The position numbers and the translations under genes were made by a program. Under the pieces are notes generated by a model. That model saw nothing but the letters and a program-made list of their open reading frames with translations. It was not told the origin of the DNA and did no database searches. Positions 7,163-11,802 of a stretch of 11,802 nt of DNA are shown one piece after another. The DNA lies in NCBI GenBank assembly GCA_016844565.1, contig JAENJB010000025.1, forward strand, positions 1-11,802, in the 5' to 3' direction. How positions within the stretch are numbered: position 1 is the stretch's first letter; each line of letters begins with the position of its first letter. This DNA is from Dehalococcoidia bacterium. Its GTDB lineage: Bacteria; Chloroflexota; Dehalococcoidia; JAENJB01.

Positions 7163-8308
7163 ATGTATTCCCCCCAGTTCAAGAATATGCGCATAGCTTA
7201 TGGCTTCGATGAGGTAGCCCTGGTACCCGGAGAGGTCACCGTCAATCCGGAGCAGGCGGATATAAGTTTCAAGATCGACAGCCTGACTTTCGATCTGCCA
7301 ATCCTGGCGGCGGCTATGGATGCGGTGGTGGACGTGCCGTTCGCGGTGCGCTATGGCAAGCTGGGCGGGCTGGCAGTCCTTAATCTGGAGGGTGTGCAGG
7401 CGCGCTACGACAATCCCGAAGAGATGCTGGTAGCGCTCTCCCGCGCCAAAGACCCTGAAATTACTTCCTTGCTTCAAAAGATATATAGCAAGCCCATCGA
7501 CCCGAGATTGATTGGGGAGCGAATCAAGGCTATCAAAGATACAGGCGCCAGGTGTGCCGTTTCGGTTACGCCGGCCAACGCCAAGAATTTCGCTCCCCTG
7601 GCTGCCGAAGCCGGCTGTGATATCTTTCTGGTGCAGTCCACGGTCACCACCGCTCGCCATGTCTCCAAAAGCTATCGCGGTCTCGTATTCTCCGAGCTTT
7701 GCCAGTCTGTGTCGATACCGGTTGTGGTGGGCAACTGTGTGAGCTACGGAGCAGCCCTGGAGATAATGCGCAACGGTGTTGCTGCTATTCTGGTGGGAGT
7801 AGGTCCCGGCGCAGCGTGCACCACCAGAGAGGTCCTTGGCGTGGGGGTTCCCCAGGTTACGGCCACCATGGATTGTGCTGCGGCCCGGGAGGCATTTCTT
7901 AAGGAGAGTGGCCGGTATGTTTCAATCATCACCGATGGCGGCATCCGCAATAGCGGCGATATGTGCAAGGCCCTTGCCTCCGGGGCGGATGCGGTCATGC
8001 TCGGGTCAATCTTTGCTCAATCAGAGGGGGCGCCGGGGAGGGGATACAACTGGGGTATGGCCACTCCGCATGCCGCCCTGCCCAGGGGCACTCGCATCAG
8101 GGTTGGCACCAGGGGAACGCTTCAGCAATTGCTGTTCGGGCCGTCGTCAGTAACCGATGGCAGCCAGAACCTCGTCGGCGCCTTGCGCACCTGCATGGGT
8201 GTGTGCGGCGTCGTCACTATAGGGGATATGCACAAGGTTGAGATGGTTATTGCCCCATCCATCAAGACGGAGGGGAAGCTGTTCCAGATGGCTCAGCAGA
8301 GGGGTTGA
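7163..8308 (+). CDS. guaB3: GuaB3-type IMP dehydrogenase-family protein (no CBS domains)
   Basis: This is an IMP dehydrogenase/GMP reductase family TIM barrel. The 381-aa product has the GuaB3-like start (RIAYGFDEVALVPG), LGGLAVLNLEG (67-77), the catalytic-loop motif GPGAACTTREVLGVGVP (214-230, Cys219), the phosphate-binding DGGIRNSGD (258-266) and ADAVMLGS (275-282). The roughly 120-aa CBS pair of classical GuaB is absent. Family knowledge: cyanobacterial GuaB3 has been reported to have IMP dehydrogenase activity; whether this one makes XMP is inference. The start is the ATG with AGGAA 6 nt upstream; longer in-frame starts (from 7058) run into the upstream repeat and are rejected. It converges on the next gene with a 10-nt gap. 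Confidence 0.9.
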   Translation: MYSPQFKNMRIAYGFDEVALVPGEVTVNPEQADISFKIDSLTFDLPILAAAMDAVVDVPFAVRYGKLGGLAVLNLEGVQARYDNPEEMLVALSRAKDPEITSLLQKIYSKPIDPRLIGERIKAIKDTGARCAVSVTPANAKNFAPLAAEAGCDIFLVQSTVTTARHVSKSYRGLVFSELCQSVSIPVVVGNCVSYGAALEIMRNGVAAILVGVGPGAACTTREVLGVGVPQVTATMDCAAAREAFLKESGRYVSIITDGGIRNSGDMCKALASGADAVMLGSIFAQSEGAPGRGYNWGMATPHAALPRGTRIRVGTRGTLQQLLFGPSSVTDGSQNLVGALRTCMGVCGVVTIGDMHKVEMVIAPSIKTEGKLFQMAQQRG

Positions 8309-8318
8309 GGGAAGGGTT

Positions 8319-9080
8319 CTAGGGCTCTTCGTCGAGGGACGCTTCGTCCTCGATGCCGATCACGGGTAGCAATGCAGCCTTCTTGTGAGGGTGGGTCTTT
8401 CTTTCGACCGGCAGGGTGTCCACCAACTGGCGCAACTCCTTGATTCTTGTTGCTAAGTGTCCCTGACCGAGTGGCAGCACGATACCGGCTACGCCGGCCT
8501 GCCGCATGGCTTCAATCTCCTCTTGCCCGCTCCCGGGCGACAGGGATACGAGCACCGGTATTTCGATGATATCGGTCAATCTCAGGATGGACAACAAGCT
8601 GCGTACTGTCAGGGAGGCTTCTTCTTCGCACTGGATGATGGCTGCATCGGCGGATATCTCGTTGATGGCCGCGGCGAGGCCGTCTTCCAGCGCTGCTGGG
8701 ACGATGATGACTTTCCCGAGTTCCTCCTCCTTGAGAATGCCGACCAGCATCTCGTCGGCGGGGAACGCCACAAAATCGCAGCCAGCCTCTTTGAGTTGTT
8801 CGGTTTGTCCCCGGTCGGCCCGGTTGACCATCACTCCCCAGGGAATCTGACCGAGGGATTTCGCCGCCGCTCTCAGTTGCTCAGCCTGGGCATTGAGGTC
8901 ATTTATGTCTATGAGCACCGCGTCGGCACCCTCGAGAGCGGTGGCTGGAGGCATGTTGTCCGCGGACAGCCGGGCCACGAGCACCAAGGCGGGCGCCCTG
9001 GCGGCGGCATGGGTCTTGAATCCCAGGGGTTGGACCCCGGGGCGAGCGGCTTCCTTGAGTTTCGCGGCGAGCTGGCTCAT
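8319..9080 (-). CDS. Uncharacterised alpha/beta-barrel-like protein
   Basis: I do not recognise a named family. The 253-aa product is soluble and shows alternating strands and helices: PALVLVARL (30-38), ADAVLIDIN (52-60), PWGVMVN, CDFVAFP, KVIIVP, ADAAIIQCE, IPVLVSLSPG and VAGIVLPLGQG. This pattern suggests a (beta/alpha) barrel related in shape to the phosphate-binding or nitronate-monooxygenase-like barrels. No catalytic signature is visible. The Ala/Leu/Glu-rich helices and charged tail (EDEASLDEEP) are otherwise unremarkable. The ATG at 9078-9080 has no ribosome-binding site but has a good promoter just upstream. It is convergent with guaB3 and divergent from the flavin oxidoreductase. 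Confidence 0.8.
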   Translation of the reverse strand: MSQLAAKLKEAARPGVQPLGFKTHAAARAPALVLVARLSADNMPPATALEGADAVLIDINDLNAQAEQLRAAAKSLGQIPWGVMVNRADRGQTEQLKEAGCDFVAFPADEMLVGILKEEELGKVIIVPAALEDGLAAAINEISADAAIIQCEEEASLTVRSLLSILRLTDIIEIPVLVSLSPGSGQEEIEAMRQAGVAGIVLPLGQGHLATRIKELRQLVDTLPVERKTHPHKKAALLPVIGIEDEASLDEEP

Positions 9081-9094
9081 TTCGTTGAGACGAT

Positions 9095-9123
9095 ATTCTA
9101 GTGGAGGCCGGGCGAAAGTTCAA
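9095..9123 (-). promoter_or_regulatory. Promoter of the barrel-like gene, very close to its ATG
   Basis: On the - strand, TTGAAC (9123-9118), a 17-bp spacer and TAGAAT (9100-9095) are well spaced. The -10 box ends 14 nt before the ATG. The transcript should start about 7-8 nt before the start codon and carry no Shine-Dalgarno sequence. Confidence 0.55.
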
Positions 9124-9198
9124 ATTGACCCTCCGTGTCTGCAGTCGATGATCTTGGCCGGATGCTGCCATCGGGAGACTTAGAGACTTGTTTTTAAC

Positions 9199-9204
9199 TA
9201 TAAT
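9199..9204 (+). promoter_or_regulatory. Perfect -10 box before the flavin oxidoreductase
   Basis: TATAAT matches consensus completely, but no convincing -35 box lies 16-18 bp upstream. The box ends 13 nt before the ATG at 9218, so a start from it would cut into the ribosome-binding site GAGGGAG (9207-9213). It may be a real promoter with a minimal leader or a chance match. Confidence 0.3.
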
Positions 9205-9217
9205 GTGAGGGAGCAAG

Positions 9218-9904
9218 ATGGAAAATCAGCCAACGACACTCAGTGTTCAATGGGTGAGGGCGGAAACGGGACAGATGCGACTGATTTCCCTGAACGGGAA
9301 CGAGGTCTGGCCCTTTGTCCCCGGGCAGGTTGCGGTCCTGGGGATAGAGGGGGTTGGAGAATCGTATTTCGCCATTGCTTCGGCCCCCGAAGACCGTCAT
9401 GGTCTGGATTTTCTCATTCGAAAAGGAGAAGGCGTTTCGGGGGCCTTGTTTGAGGTGAAGAAAGGCGACCTGGTACAGGGCAGAGGGCCCCTGGGCAAAG
9501 GGTTCCCCATAGACCAGTATCGCGGGCGCGACTTCCTACTGGCGGCAGTGGGCAGTGCCATCGCCCCGATGCGTAGCGTCTTGCGGTCTGTCTCTTATCG
9601 CCGGGCTGATTTCGAGAAGATGGTCCTCGTCTACGGAGCTCGCCGGGCCGGGGATGTGCCTTTTGCGGATGAGATGAAAGACTGGCAGCAGTCCGGCATT
9701 GAGGTCGTGCTGACACTCAGCAGCCCGGAAACGGGCGAATGGCATGGCAAGACGGGCCATGTGCAGGAGCATTTCAGGGAGGCTCTGGCAGCGCTCCGTC
9801 AGCCTGTGGCGCTGATTTGCGGGATGAAGGCGATGACGAGTGAGAGTCGGGACGAGCTAATCCGCGTGGGCGTGGCGGCGAACGAAATACTGACCAACTA
9901 CTAG
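9218..9904 (+). CDS. FAD/NAD(P)H-binding oxidoreductase (ferredoxin reductase superfamily)
   Basis: This is a 228-aa flavin reductase that probably moves electrons between NAD(P)H and an unknown partner in the cytosol. The N-terminal FAD-binding barrel has PFVPGQVAVL (32-41), a modified flavin motif at SYFAIASAP (49-57; the usual Arg before Tyr-Ser is missing) and GPLGKGFP (90-97). The nucleotide-binding half has VGSAIAPMRSVL (111-122), LVYGARRAGDVPFADE (137-152) and ICGMKAM (200-206). It resembles hydrogenase-gamma or PyrK-type subunits but lacks their C-terminal [2Fe-2S] cysteines; the single Cys is at 201. The start has GAGGGAG 4-7 nt upstream. No redox partner gene is adjacent. Confidence 0.85.
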   Translation: MENQPTTLSVQWVRAETGQMRLISLNGNEVWPFVPGQVAVLGIEGVGESYFAIASAPEDRHGLDFLIRKGEGVSGALFEVKKGDLVQGRGPLGKGFPIDQYRGRDFLLAAVGSAIAPMRSVLRSVSYRRADFEKMVLVYGARRAGDVPFADEMKDWQQSGIEVVLTLSSPETGEWHGKTGHVQEHFREALAALRQPVALICGMKAMTSESRDELIRVGVAANEILTNY

Positions 9905-9914
9905 TGGGAACCCG

Positions 9915-9928
9915 GGGCGGCCGCGCCC
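9915..9928. other. GC-rich hairpin between convergent oxidoreductase gene and tRNA-Thr
   Basis: GGGCG-GCCG-CGCCC is a 5-bp stem with a 4-nt loop, 10 nt after the oxidoreductase stop and downstream of tRNA-Thr on the other strand. It may help end both transcripts, but there is no T-run on either strand. Confidence 0.3.
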
Positions 9929-9959
9929 TATCATCCGGAGTTGAGAGGCCCGGTAATGG

Positions 9960-10031
9960 AGCCAGCGAATGGATTCGAACCATCGACCAGCGGTTTACGA
10001 AACCGCTGCTCTACCTCTGAGCTACGCTGGC
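9960..10031 (-). tRNA. tRNA-Thr (anticodon CGT)
   Basis: On the - strand a complete cloverleaf is visible. The acceptor stem is GCCAGCG/CGCTGGC with discriminator T (position 9960). The D-stem is GCTC/GAGC. The anticodon stem is GCGGT/ACCGC with loop TTCGTAA and anticodon CGT (9999-9997). The variable loop is TGGTC. The T-stem is GATGG/CCATT with loop TTCGAAT, including one wobble pair. CCA is not encoded. Its 5' flank is the end of a recombinase relic 15 nt away, and I see no convincing -35/-10 pair there. Confidence 0.95.
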
Positions 10032-10046
10032 CAACAAAGCTAAGCC

Positions 10047-10220
10047 TCAAAAAGTTGGCGTTAGATTGGCGTTAATCTTCTGAGATATGCCTGCGGGAAG
10101 CACTTCGTCCAGCAGCGCCATAGCATCCGCCTGCATGCCGTCGATTATATGGGAGTAGGCATCCATTGTAAAGGCAACGGAGCTATGGCCCAAATGACCT
10201 GCCCCCGATAGCTGGACCAC
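10047..10220 (-). pseudogene. Tyrosine recombinase (phage integrase) C-terminal relic
   Basis: Translating the - strand from after an in-frame stop (10223-10221) to TGA (10049-10047) gives about 58 residues. They contain GHLGHSSVAFTMDAYSHI, followed by a short helical tail and the end NANLTPTF. LGH supplies the conserved second histidine of tyrosine recombinases, and the Tyr of DAYSH is the nucleophile position about 10 residues later. The upstream catalytic HxxR block and the rest of the protein are absent, the frame is closed by a stop, and no start or ribosome-binding site exists, so this is a remnant. It is too short and lacks a start, so automatic gene calling would miss it. Its end lies 15 nt upstream of tRNA-Thr, in the same orientation, suggesting past integration at this tRNA locus. 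Confidence 0.8.
10055..10074. repeat. Two 9-bp direct repeats, 11-bp period
   Basis: TTGGCGTTA occurs at 10055-10063 and 10066-10074, separated by GA. It lies at the 3' end of the recombinase relic and about 25 bp from the tRNA-Thr 5' end. It may be a chance codon repeat (AN/T residues) or a recombinase arm-type binding site. Confidence 0.45.
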
Positions 10221-10230
10221 TCATATGAGT
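10219..10230. other. 12-bp perfect palindrome at the recombinase break
   Basis: ACTCATATGAGT is a perfect palindrome spanning the in-frame stop that closes the recombinase relic. Recognisable recombinase homology ends here. From 10231 to 10302 I see nothing coding, only a weak TTTGGC/GCCAAA inverted repeat (10246-10276). Confidence 0.5.
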
Positions 10231-10302
10231 TAGAGTTACGAGCGTTTTGGCTTTAGGCCCAGGTAAGGCTGCCAAAGGCGGTTCCGAAGCTGTCCGGCCC
10301 TA

Positions 10303-10331
10303 TTGACAAAGACGGGGGCCTGTCTTAGGAT
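10303..10331 (+). promoter_or_regulatory. Sigma70-type promoter of the small membrane protein gene
   Basis: A perfect TTGACA (10303-10308) is followed by a 17-bp spacer and TAGGAT (10326-10331, 4 of 6 consensus). The predicted start is near 10338, giving a leader of about 40 nt that contains a palindrome and a strong ribosome-binding site. Confidence 0.65.
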
Positions 10332-10342
10332 ATGCGCCAAAC

Positions 10343-10362
10343 CTCTCGAGCCGATTCGAGAG
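10343..10362 (+). promoter_or_regulatory. 7-bp inverted repeat in the leader (operator or RNA hairpin)
   Basis: CTCTCGA (10343-10349) and TCGAGAG (10356-10362) are perfect inverted repeats around GCCGAT. They lie just after the predicted transcript start and 5 nt before the ribosome-binding site GGAGG (10368-10372). They could be a repressor operator or a hairpin affecting ribosome access. Confidence 0.5.
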
Positions 10363-10377
10363 AAAGAGGAGGTGACC

Positions 10378-10749
10378 ATGCGGGGACTCAGGGTGTTCTT
10401 GTTCATCAACATGCTTTTCCTGGCGCTCTACGGACTTGCCCTAATTTTCATGCCCGGCCAGATGGCGGATGCCAAGATGGGACCCCAGGATGCGCTCTCA
10501 TCGCGCTACTCGGGGGCGACGCTTGTCGCCGTGGCGCTCGCTGCCTCCTACGCCTTCCGTGACCCCAAGAAGAACGCGGCCATTATCATCACCTTGATTG
10601 TGGGCGATATCCTGAACGCTCTGGTCGGGCTTCATAGCGGAATCACCGGGCAAGCGGAGTGGAGCAACGCCCTCTTCAGTTTCATCGTAGGTGGGGTGCT
10701 GGCTATCTTGCTGATATTGTCTTATCCGAAAGAGAATAAAGCCGCCTAG
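10378..10749 (+). CDS. Small integral membrane protein of unknown function
   Basis: The 123-aa product is mostly hydrophobic, with four likely membrane segments at about 5-25, 46-60, 67-87 and 98-115. Short charged loops separate them: PGQMADAKMGPQDAL (26-40), RDPKKN (61-66) and a Lys-rich tail PKENKAA. The overall layout resembles small four-helix DUF/DoxX-like membrane proteins, but I do not recognise a defined family. The start is the ATG after GAGGAGGTGACC, a near-perfect ribosome-binding site; a longer in-frame TTG start at 10303 would lie on the promoter and is rejected. It has its own promoter and palindromic leader and is followed by a terminator-like hairpin, so it is probably a single-gene unit. 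Confidence 0.82.
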   Translation: MRGLRVFLFINMLFLALYGLALIFMPGQMADAKMGPQDALSSRYSGATLVAVALAASYAFRDPKKNAAIIITLIVGDILNALVGLHSGITGQAEWSNALFSFIVGGVLAILLILSYPKENKAA

Positions 10750-10788
10750 CCGGCGGTCCTCCTGGTGCGGCGATACCGGCTGTCTTTT
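10748..10788 (+). terminator. Possible terminator after the small membrane protein
   Basis: AGCCGG (10748-10753) and CCGGCT (10776-10781) form a 6-bp stem around a 22-nt loop, followed by GTCTTTTCG. A competing stem GCCGCC/GGCGGT (10741-10757) uses the same bases. The loop is long, so strength is uncertain. Confidence 0.4.
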
Positions 10789-10817
10789 CGTGGGCAACTT
10801 AAGTAGTCTTCAGTTAT

Positions 10818-10835
10818 CGTGACAGCTACGTGACA
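10818..10835 (+). promoter_or_regulatory. Direct repeat CGTGACA upstream of the YciI-like gene
   Basis: CGTGACA occurs at 10818-10824 and 10829-10835, 11 bp apart, about one helical turn. The repeats sit 7-24 bp upstream of the ribosome-binding site GGGGGG (10842-10847). They could be a binding site for a regulator. I could not assign a -35/-10 pair with confidence. Confidence 0.35.
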
Positions 10836-10851
10836 AATTAAGGGGGGCAAA

Positions 10852-11160
10852 ATGGGAAGCTACTTGTTTGTCTATTATGGGGGCATGATGGCGACAACTC
10901 CGGCGGAGCAAAAGAAATCAATGGACGCATGGATGGGGTGGTTTGGGAAACTGGGTAGGGCTTTGGTTGACGGTGGAGCCCCGACTAAGCCGGGCAAAAT
11001 ACTCGGCAAGAGCGGTGCCAAGGCTATCGGCGCCAATCCGGTCACAGGCTACAGTATTGTCAAAGCTGCCAATCTGGATGCGGCTATCGTTATGGCTAAG
11101 GGTTGTCCCAGCATTCCGGACGGTGGTCAGGTAGCAGTTTACGAACTTCTACCGATGTAA
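10852..11160 (+). CDS. YciI-like dimeric alpha/beta-barrel protein
   Basis: This 102-aa protein resembles the YCII-related group: strand SYLFVYYG (3-10), a helix with MDAWMGWFGKLG (24-35), then GGAPTKPGKIL (41-51), GYSIVKAANLDAAIVMAKGCP (66-86) and a closing strand GGQVAVYELLPM. The order GY.I..A.....A...A..CP......V.VYEL.P is typical for the family. Members are small dimers with varied or unknown roles (YciI-like enzymes, sigma-factor-associated proteins), so function is not assigned. The conserved His-Asp pair of some YciI enzymes is not obvious. The ATG has an AGGGGGGCAAA ribosome-binding site. No sigma-factor gene is adjacent. About 100 nt separate it from the membrane protein gene. Confidence 0.75.
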   Translation: MGSYLFVYYGGMMATTPAEQKKSMDAWMGWFGKLGRALVDGGAPTKPGKILGKSGAKAIGANPVTGYSIVKAANLDAAIVMAKGCPSIPDGGQVAVYELLPM

Positions 11161-11244
11161 TAATCCCTCAACGGGCTCGGGGGGAATCTCTGGAGCGGAT
11201 TACCGGACAGGTTTCGCTCACTTTATGGTTTCGTGTGCCACACT

Positions 11245-11303
11245 GTTAAGAGCAATTTACATTCCAAGCAGAGGGCCGTGGGTTCTAATCCCTCCAGCGA
11301 TGC
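11245..11303 (+). pseudogene. tRNA-3'-half-like relic (glycine TCC-like loop)
   Basis: AAGAGC is followed by a loop ATTCCAA with TCC in the anticodon place (11263-11265), then GCAGA, a GGGCC variable region and a T-arm GTGGG-TTCTAAT-CCCTC with one mismatch. The 5' side of the anticodon stem (TTTAC) pairs poorly, and no 5' acceptor or D-arm partner is found at the right distance, so this is not a working tRNA. Such 3' halves are typical leftovers of element integration, but a chance match is possible. The rest of 11161-11430 holds no gene that I can support, only a GAGACC-CCT-GGTCTC hairpin at 11367-11381. Confidence 0.35.
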
Positions 11304-11366
11304 CAAGCCCATCTTCTTGCAGCTAAACTAGATCTCAACACCCTGTTCGCGACCGGCCCGACCGCT

Positions 11367-11381
11367 GAGACCCCTGGTCTC
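11367..11381. other. Short perfect hairpin in a non-coding gap
   Basis: GAGACC and GGTCTC form a 6-bp stem around CCT. It is 50 nt beyond the stop of the - strand gene at 11431 and could end that transcript, but no T-run follows on either strand. Confidence 0.3.
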
Positions 11382-11430
11382 CTCTGACGCACTGGCGTGG
11401 CGACCTCAGGCACCGTGGCGCACCGGAGTA

Positions 11431-11802
11431 TCACCTTGCGGCTTTTGGCATAATCTCAATCACTTTATCATTCCATTTGTCCTTCTTTGATAGGCTTTCG
11501 ACGAAAGGCAGCTCATTGAGGATATTGAGCAAAGGAATAGGTTGTTCTGCGGATACGACAATCTTATTGCCTTCGTCAGCAGAGCCGCCAACCAAGATTA
11601 TGCGAAGACCCTTGACTTGGGCCAAGGATCTTTCAAATTCCCTTAGCCGGTCATATTTTGCCTGTTGAGCTATGAGAAGTGTTACTTTCCCACTATAGAG
11701 CTCATCGCGTGCCGGTTCGGCACCCTTCGTTGTGTCCGCCTCCTCGGTCTCCCCTTTTGCCCTCTCCTTGGCTTCCTGTTTCGCTTTCGCGGCTCTTTCC
11801 TT
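11431..11802 (-). CDS. C-terminal part of a coiled-coil plus ferredoxin-fold-like protein (partial)
   Basis: The frame is open from the right window edge to TGA at 11431-11433, giving 123 residues with the N-terminus missing. The first 35 or so residues are Lys/Glu/Ala-rich (KERAAKAKQEAKERAKGE...), a helical or coiled-coil linker. A compact alpha/beta domain follows: strand GKVTLLIA, helix DRLREFERSLAQV, strand LRIILVGGS, strand NKIVVSAE, helix PIPLLNILNELPFV, and strand DKVIEIMPK. This beta-alpha-beta-beta-alpha-beta order suggests a ferredoxin-like fold, perhaps an adaptor or ligand-sensing domain. I recall similar domains at the ends of Chloroflexota regulatory proteins, but cannot confirm it. 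An internal TTG at 11625 would give only 64 aa and is not the true start. Confidence 0.75.
   Translation of the reverse strand, partial: KERAAKAKQEAKERAKGETEEADTTKGAEPARDELYSGKVTLLIAQQAKYDRLREFERSLAQVKGLRIILVGGSADEGNKIVVSAEQPIPLLNILNELPFVESLSKKDKWNDKVIEIMPKAAR

Noticed and set aside
7992..8241. Short overlapping frames inside guaB3
   Set aside because: They are out-of-frame shadows with no start signals.
8457..9101. 214-codon open frame on the + strand
   Set aside because: It is antisense to the barrel-like gene, rich in Gly/His/Asp runs typical of a shadow frame, and has no ribosome-binding site.
10303..10377. TTG start extending the small membrane protein by 25 codons
   Set aside because: This stretch is the promoter and palindromic leader; the ATG at 10378 follows a near-perfect ribosome-binding site.

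Overview
The window looks like a chromosomal segment of a moderately GC-rich bacterium, most plausibly from the Chloroflexota near class Dehalococcoidia. That placement is inference. It rests on a 16S rRNA gene that is not followed by 23S and 5S genes, a lone tRNA-Ile behind it, and a housekeeping gene order that I recall as resembling Dehalococcoides. No database search was possible.

Left part (1-3144, + strand). The 3' end of 16S rRNA is followed by a terminator-like hairpin, then a near-consensus promoter feeding tRNA-Ile(GAT), then a second terminator-like hairpin. The membrane protease ftsH follows, and then moaD and moaE, the two subunits of molybdopterin synthase. moaD and moaE are 1 nt apart.

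Middle part (3155-6921, - strand). A compact operon reads rsmI (16S rRNA C1402 2'-O-methyltransferase), a 66-aa cysteine-rich protein, metG, and a long-chain trans-polyprenyl diphosphate synthase that starts inside the metG stop (ATGA overlap). Its last gene converges on moaE with a 10-nt gap. The rRNA nucleotide that RsmI methylates lies in the same window, at about position 40.

Region 6922-9904. A divergent intergenic region holds an imperfectly palindromic dispersed repeat (about 7001-7083) and a strong promoter for a CBS-less IMP dehydrogenase relative (GuaB3 type). This gene converges, again with a 10-nt gap, on an uncharacterised alpha/beta-barrel-like protein. That protein is divergent from a stand-alone FAD/NAD(P)H oxidoreductase.

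Right part (9905-11802). This looks like a decayed accessory region. It holds tRNA-Thr(CGT) on the - strand, the C-terminal relic of a tyrosine recombinase 15 nt upstream of that tRNA, a four-helix membrane protein with its own promoter and a palindromic leader, a YciI-like small protein, a tRNA-3'-half-like sequence, and the C-terminal part of a coiled-coil plus ferredoxin-fold-like protein that runs off the right edge.

I found no CRISPR array, toxin-antitoxin pair, defence island or biosynthetic cluster. The signals most worth checking are the separately promoted tRNA-Ile, the integration relics around tRNA-Thr, and the start codons that lie almost on top of their -10 boxes.
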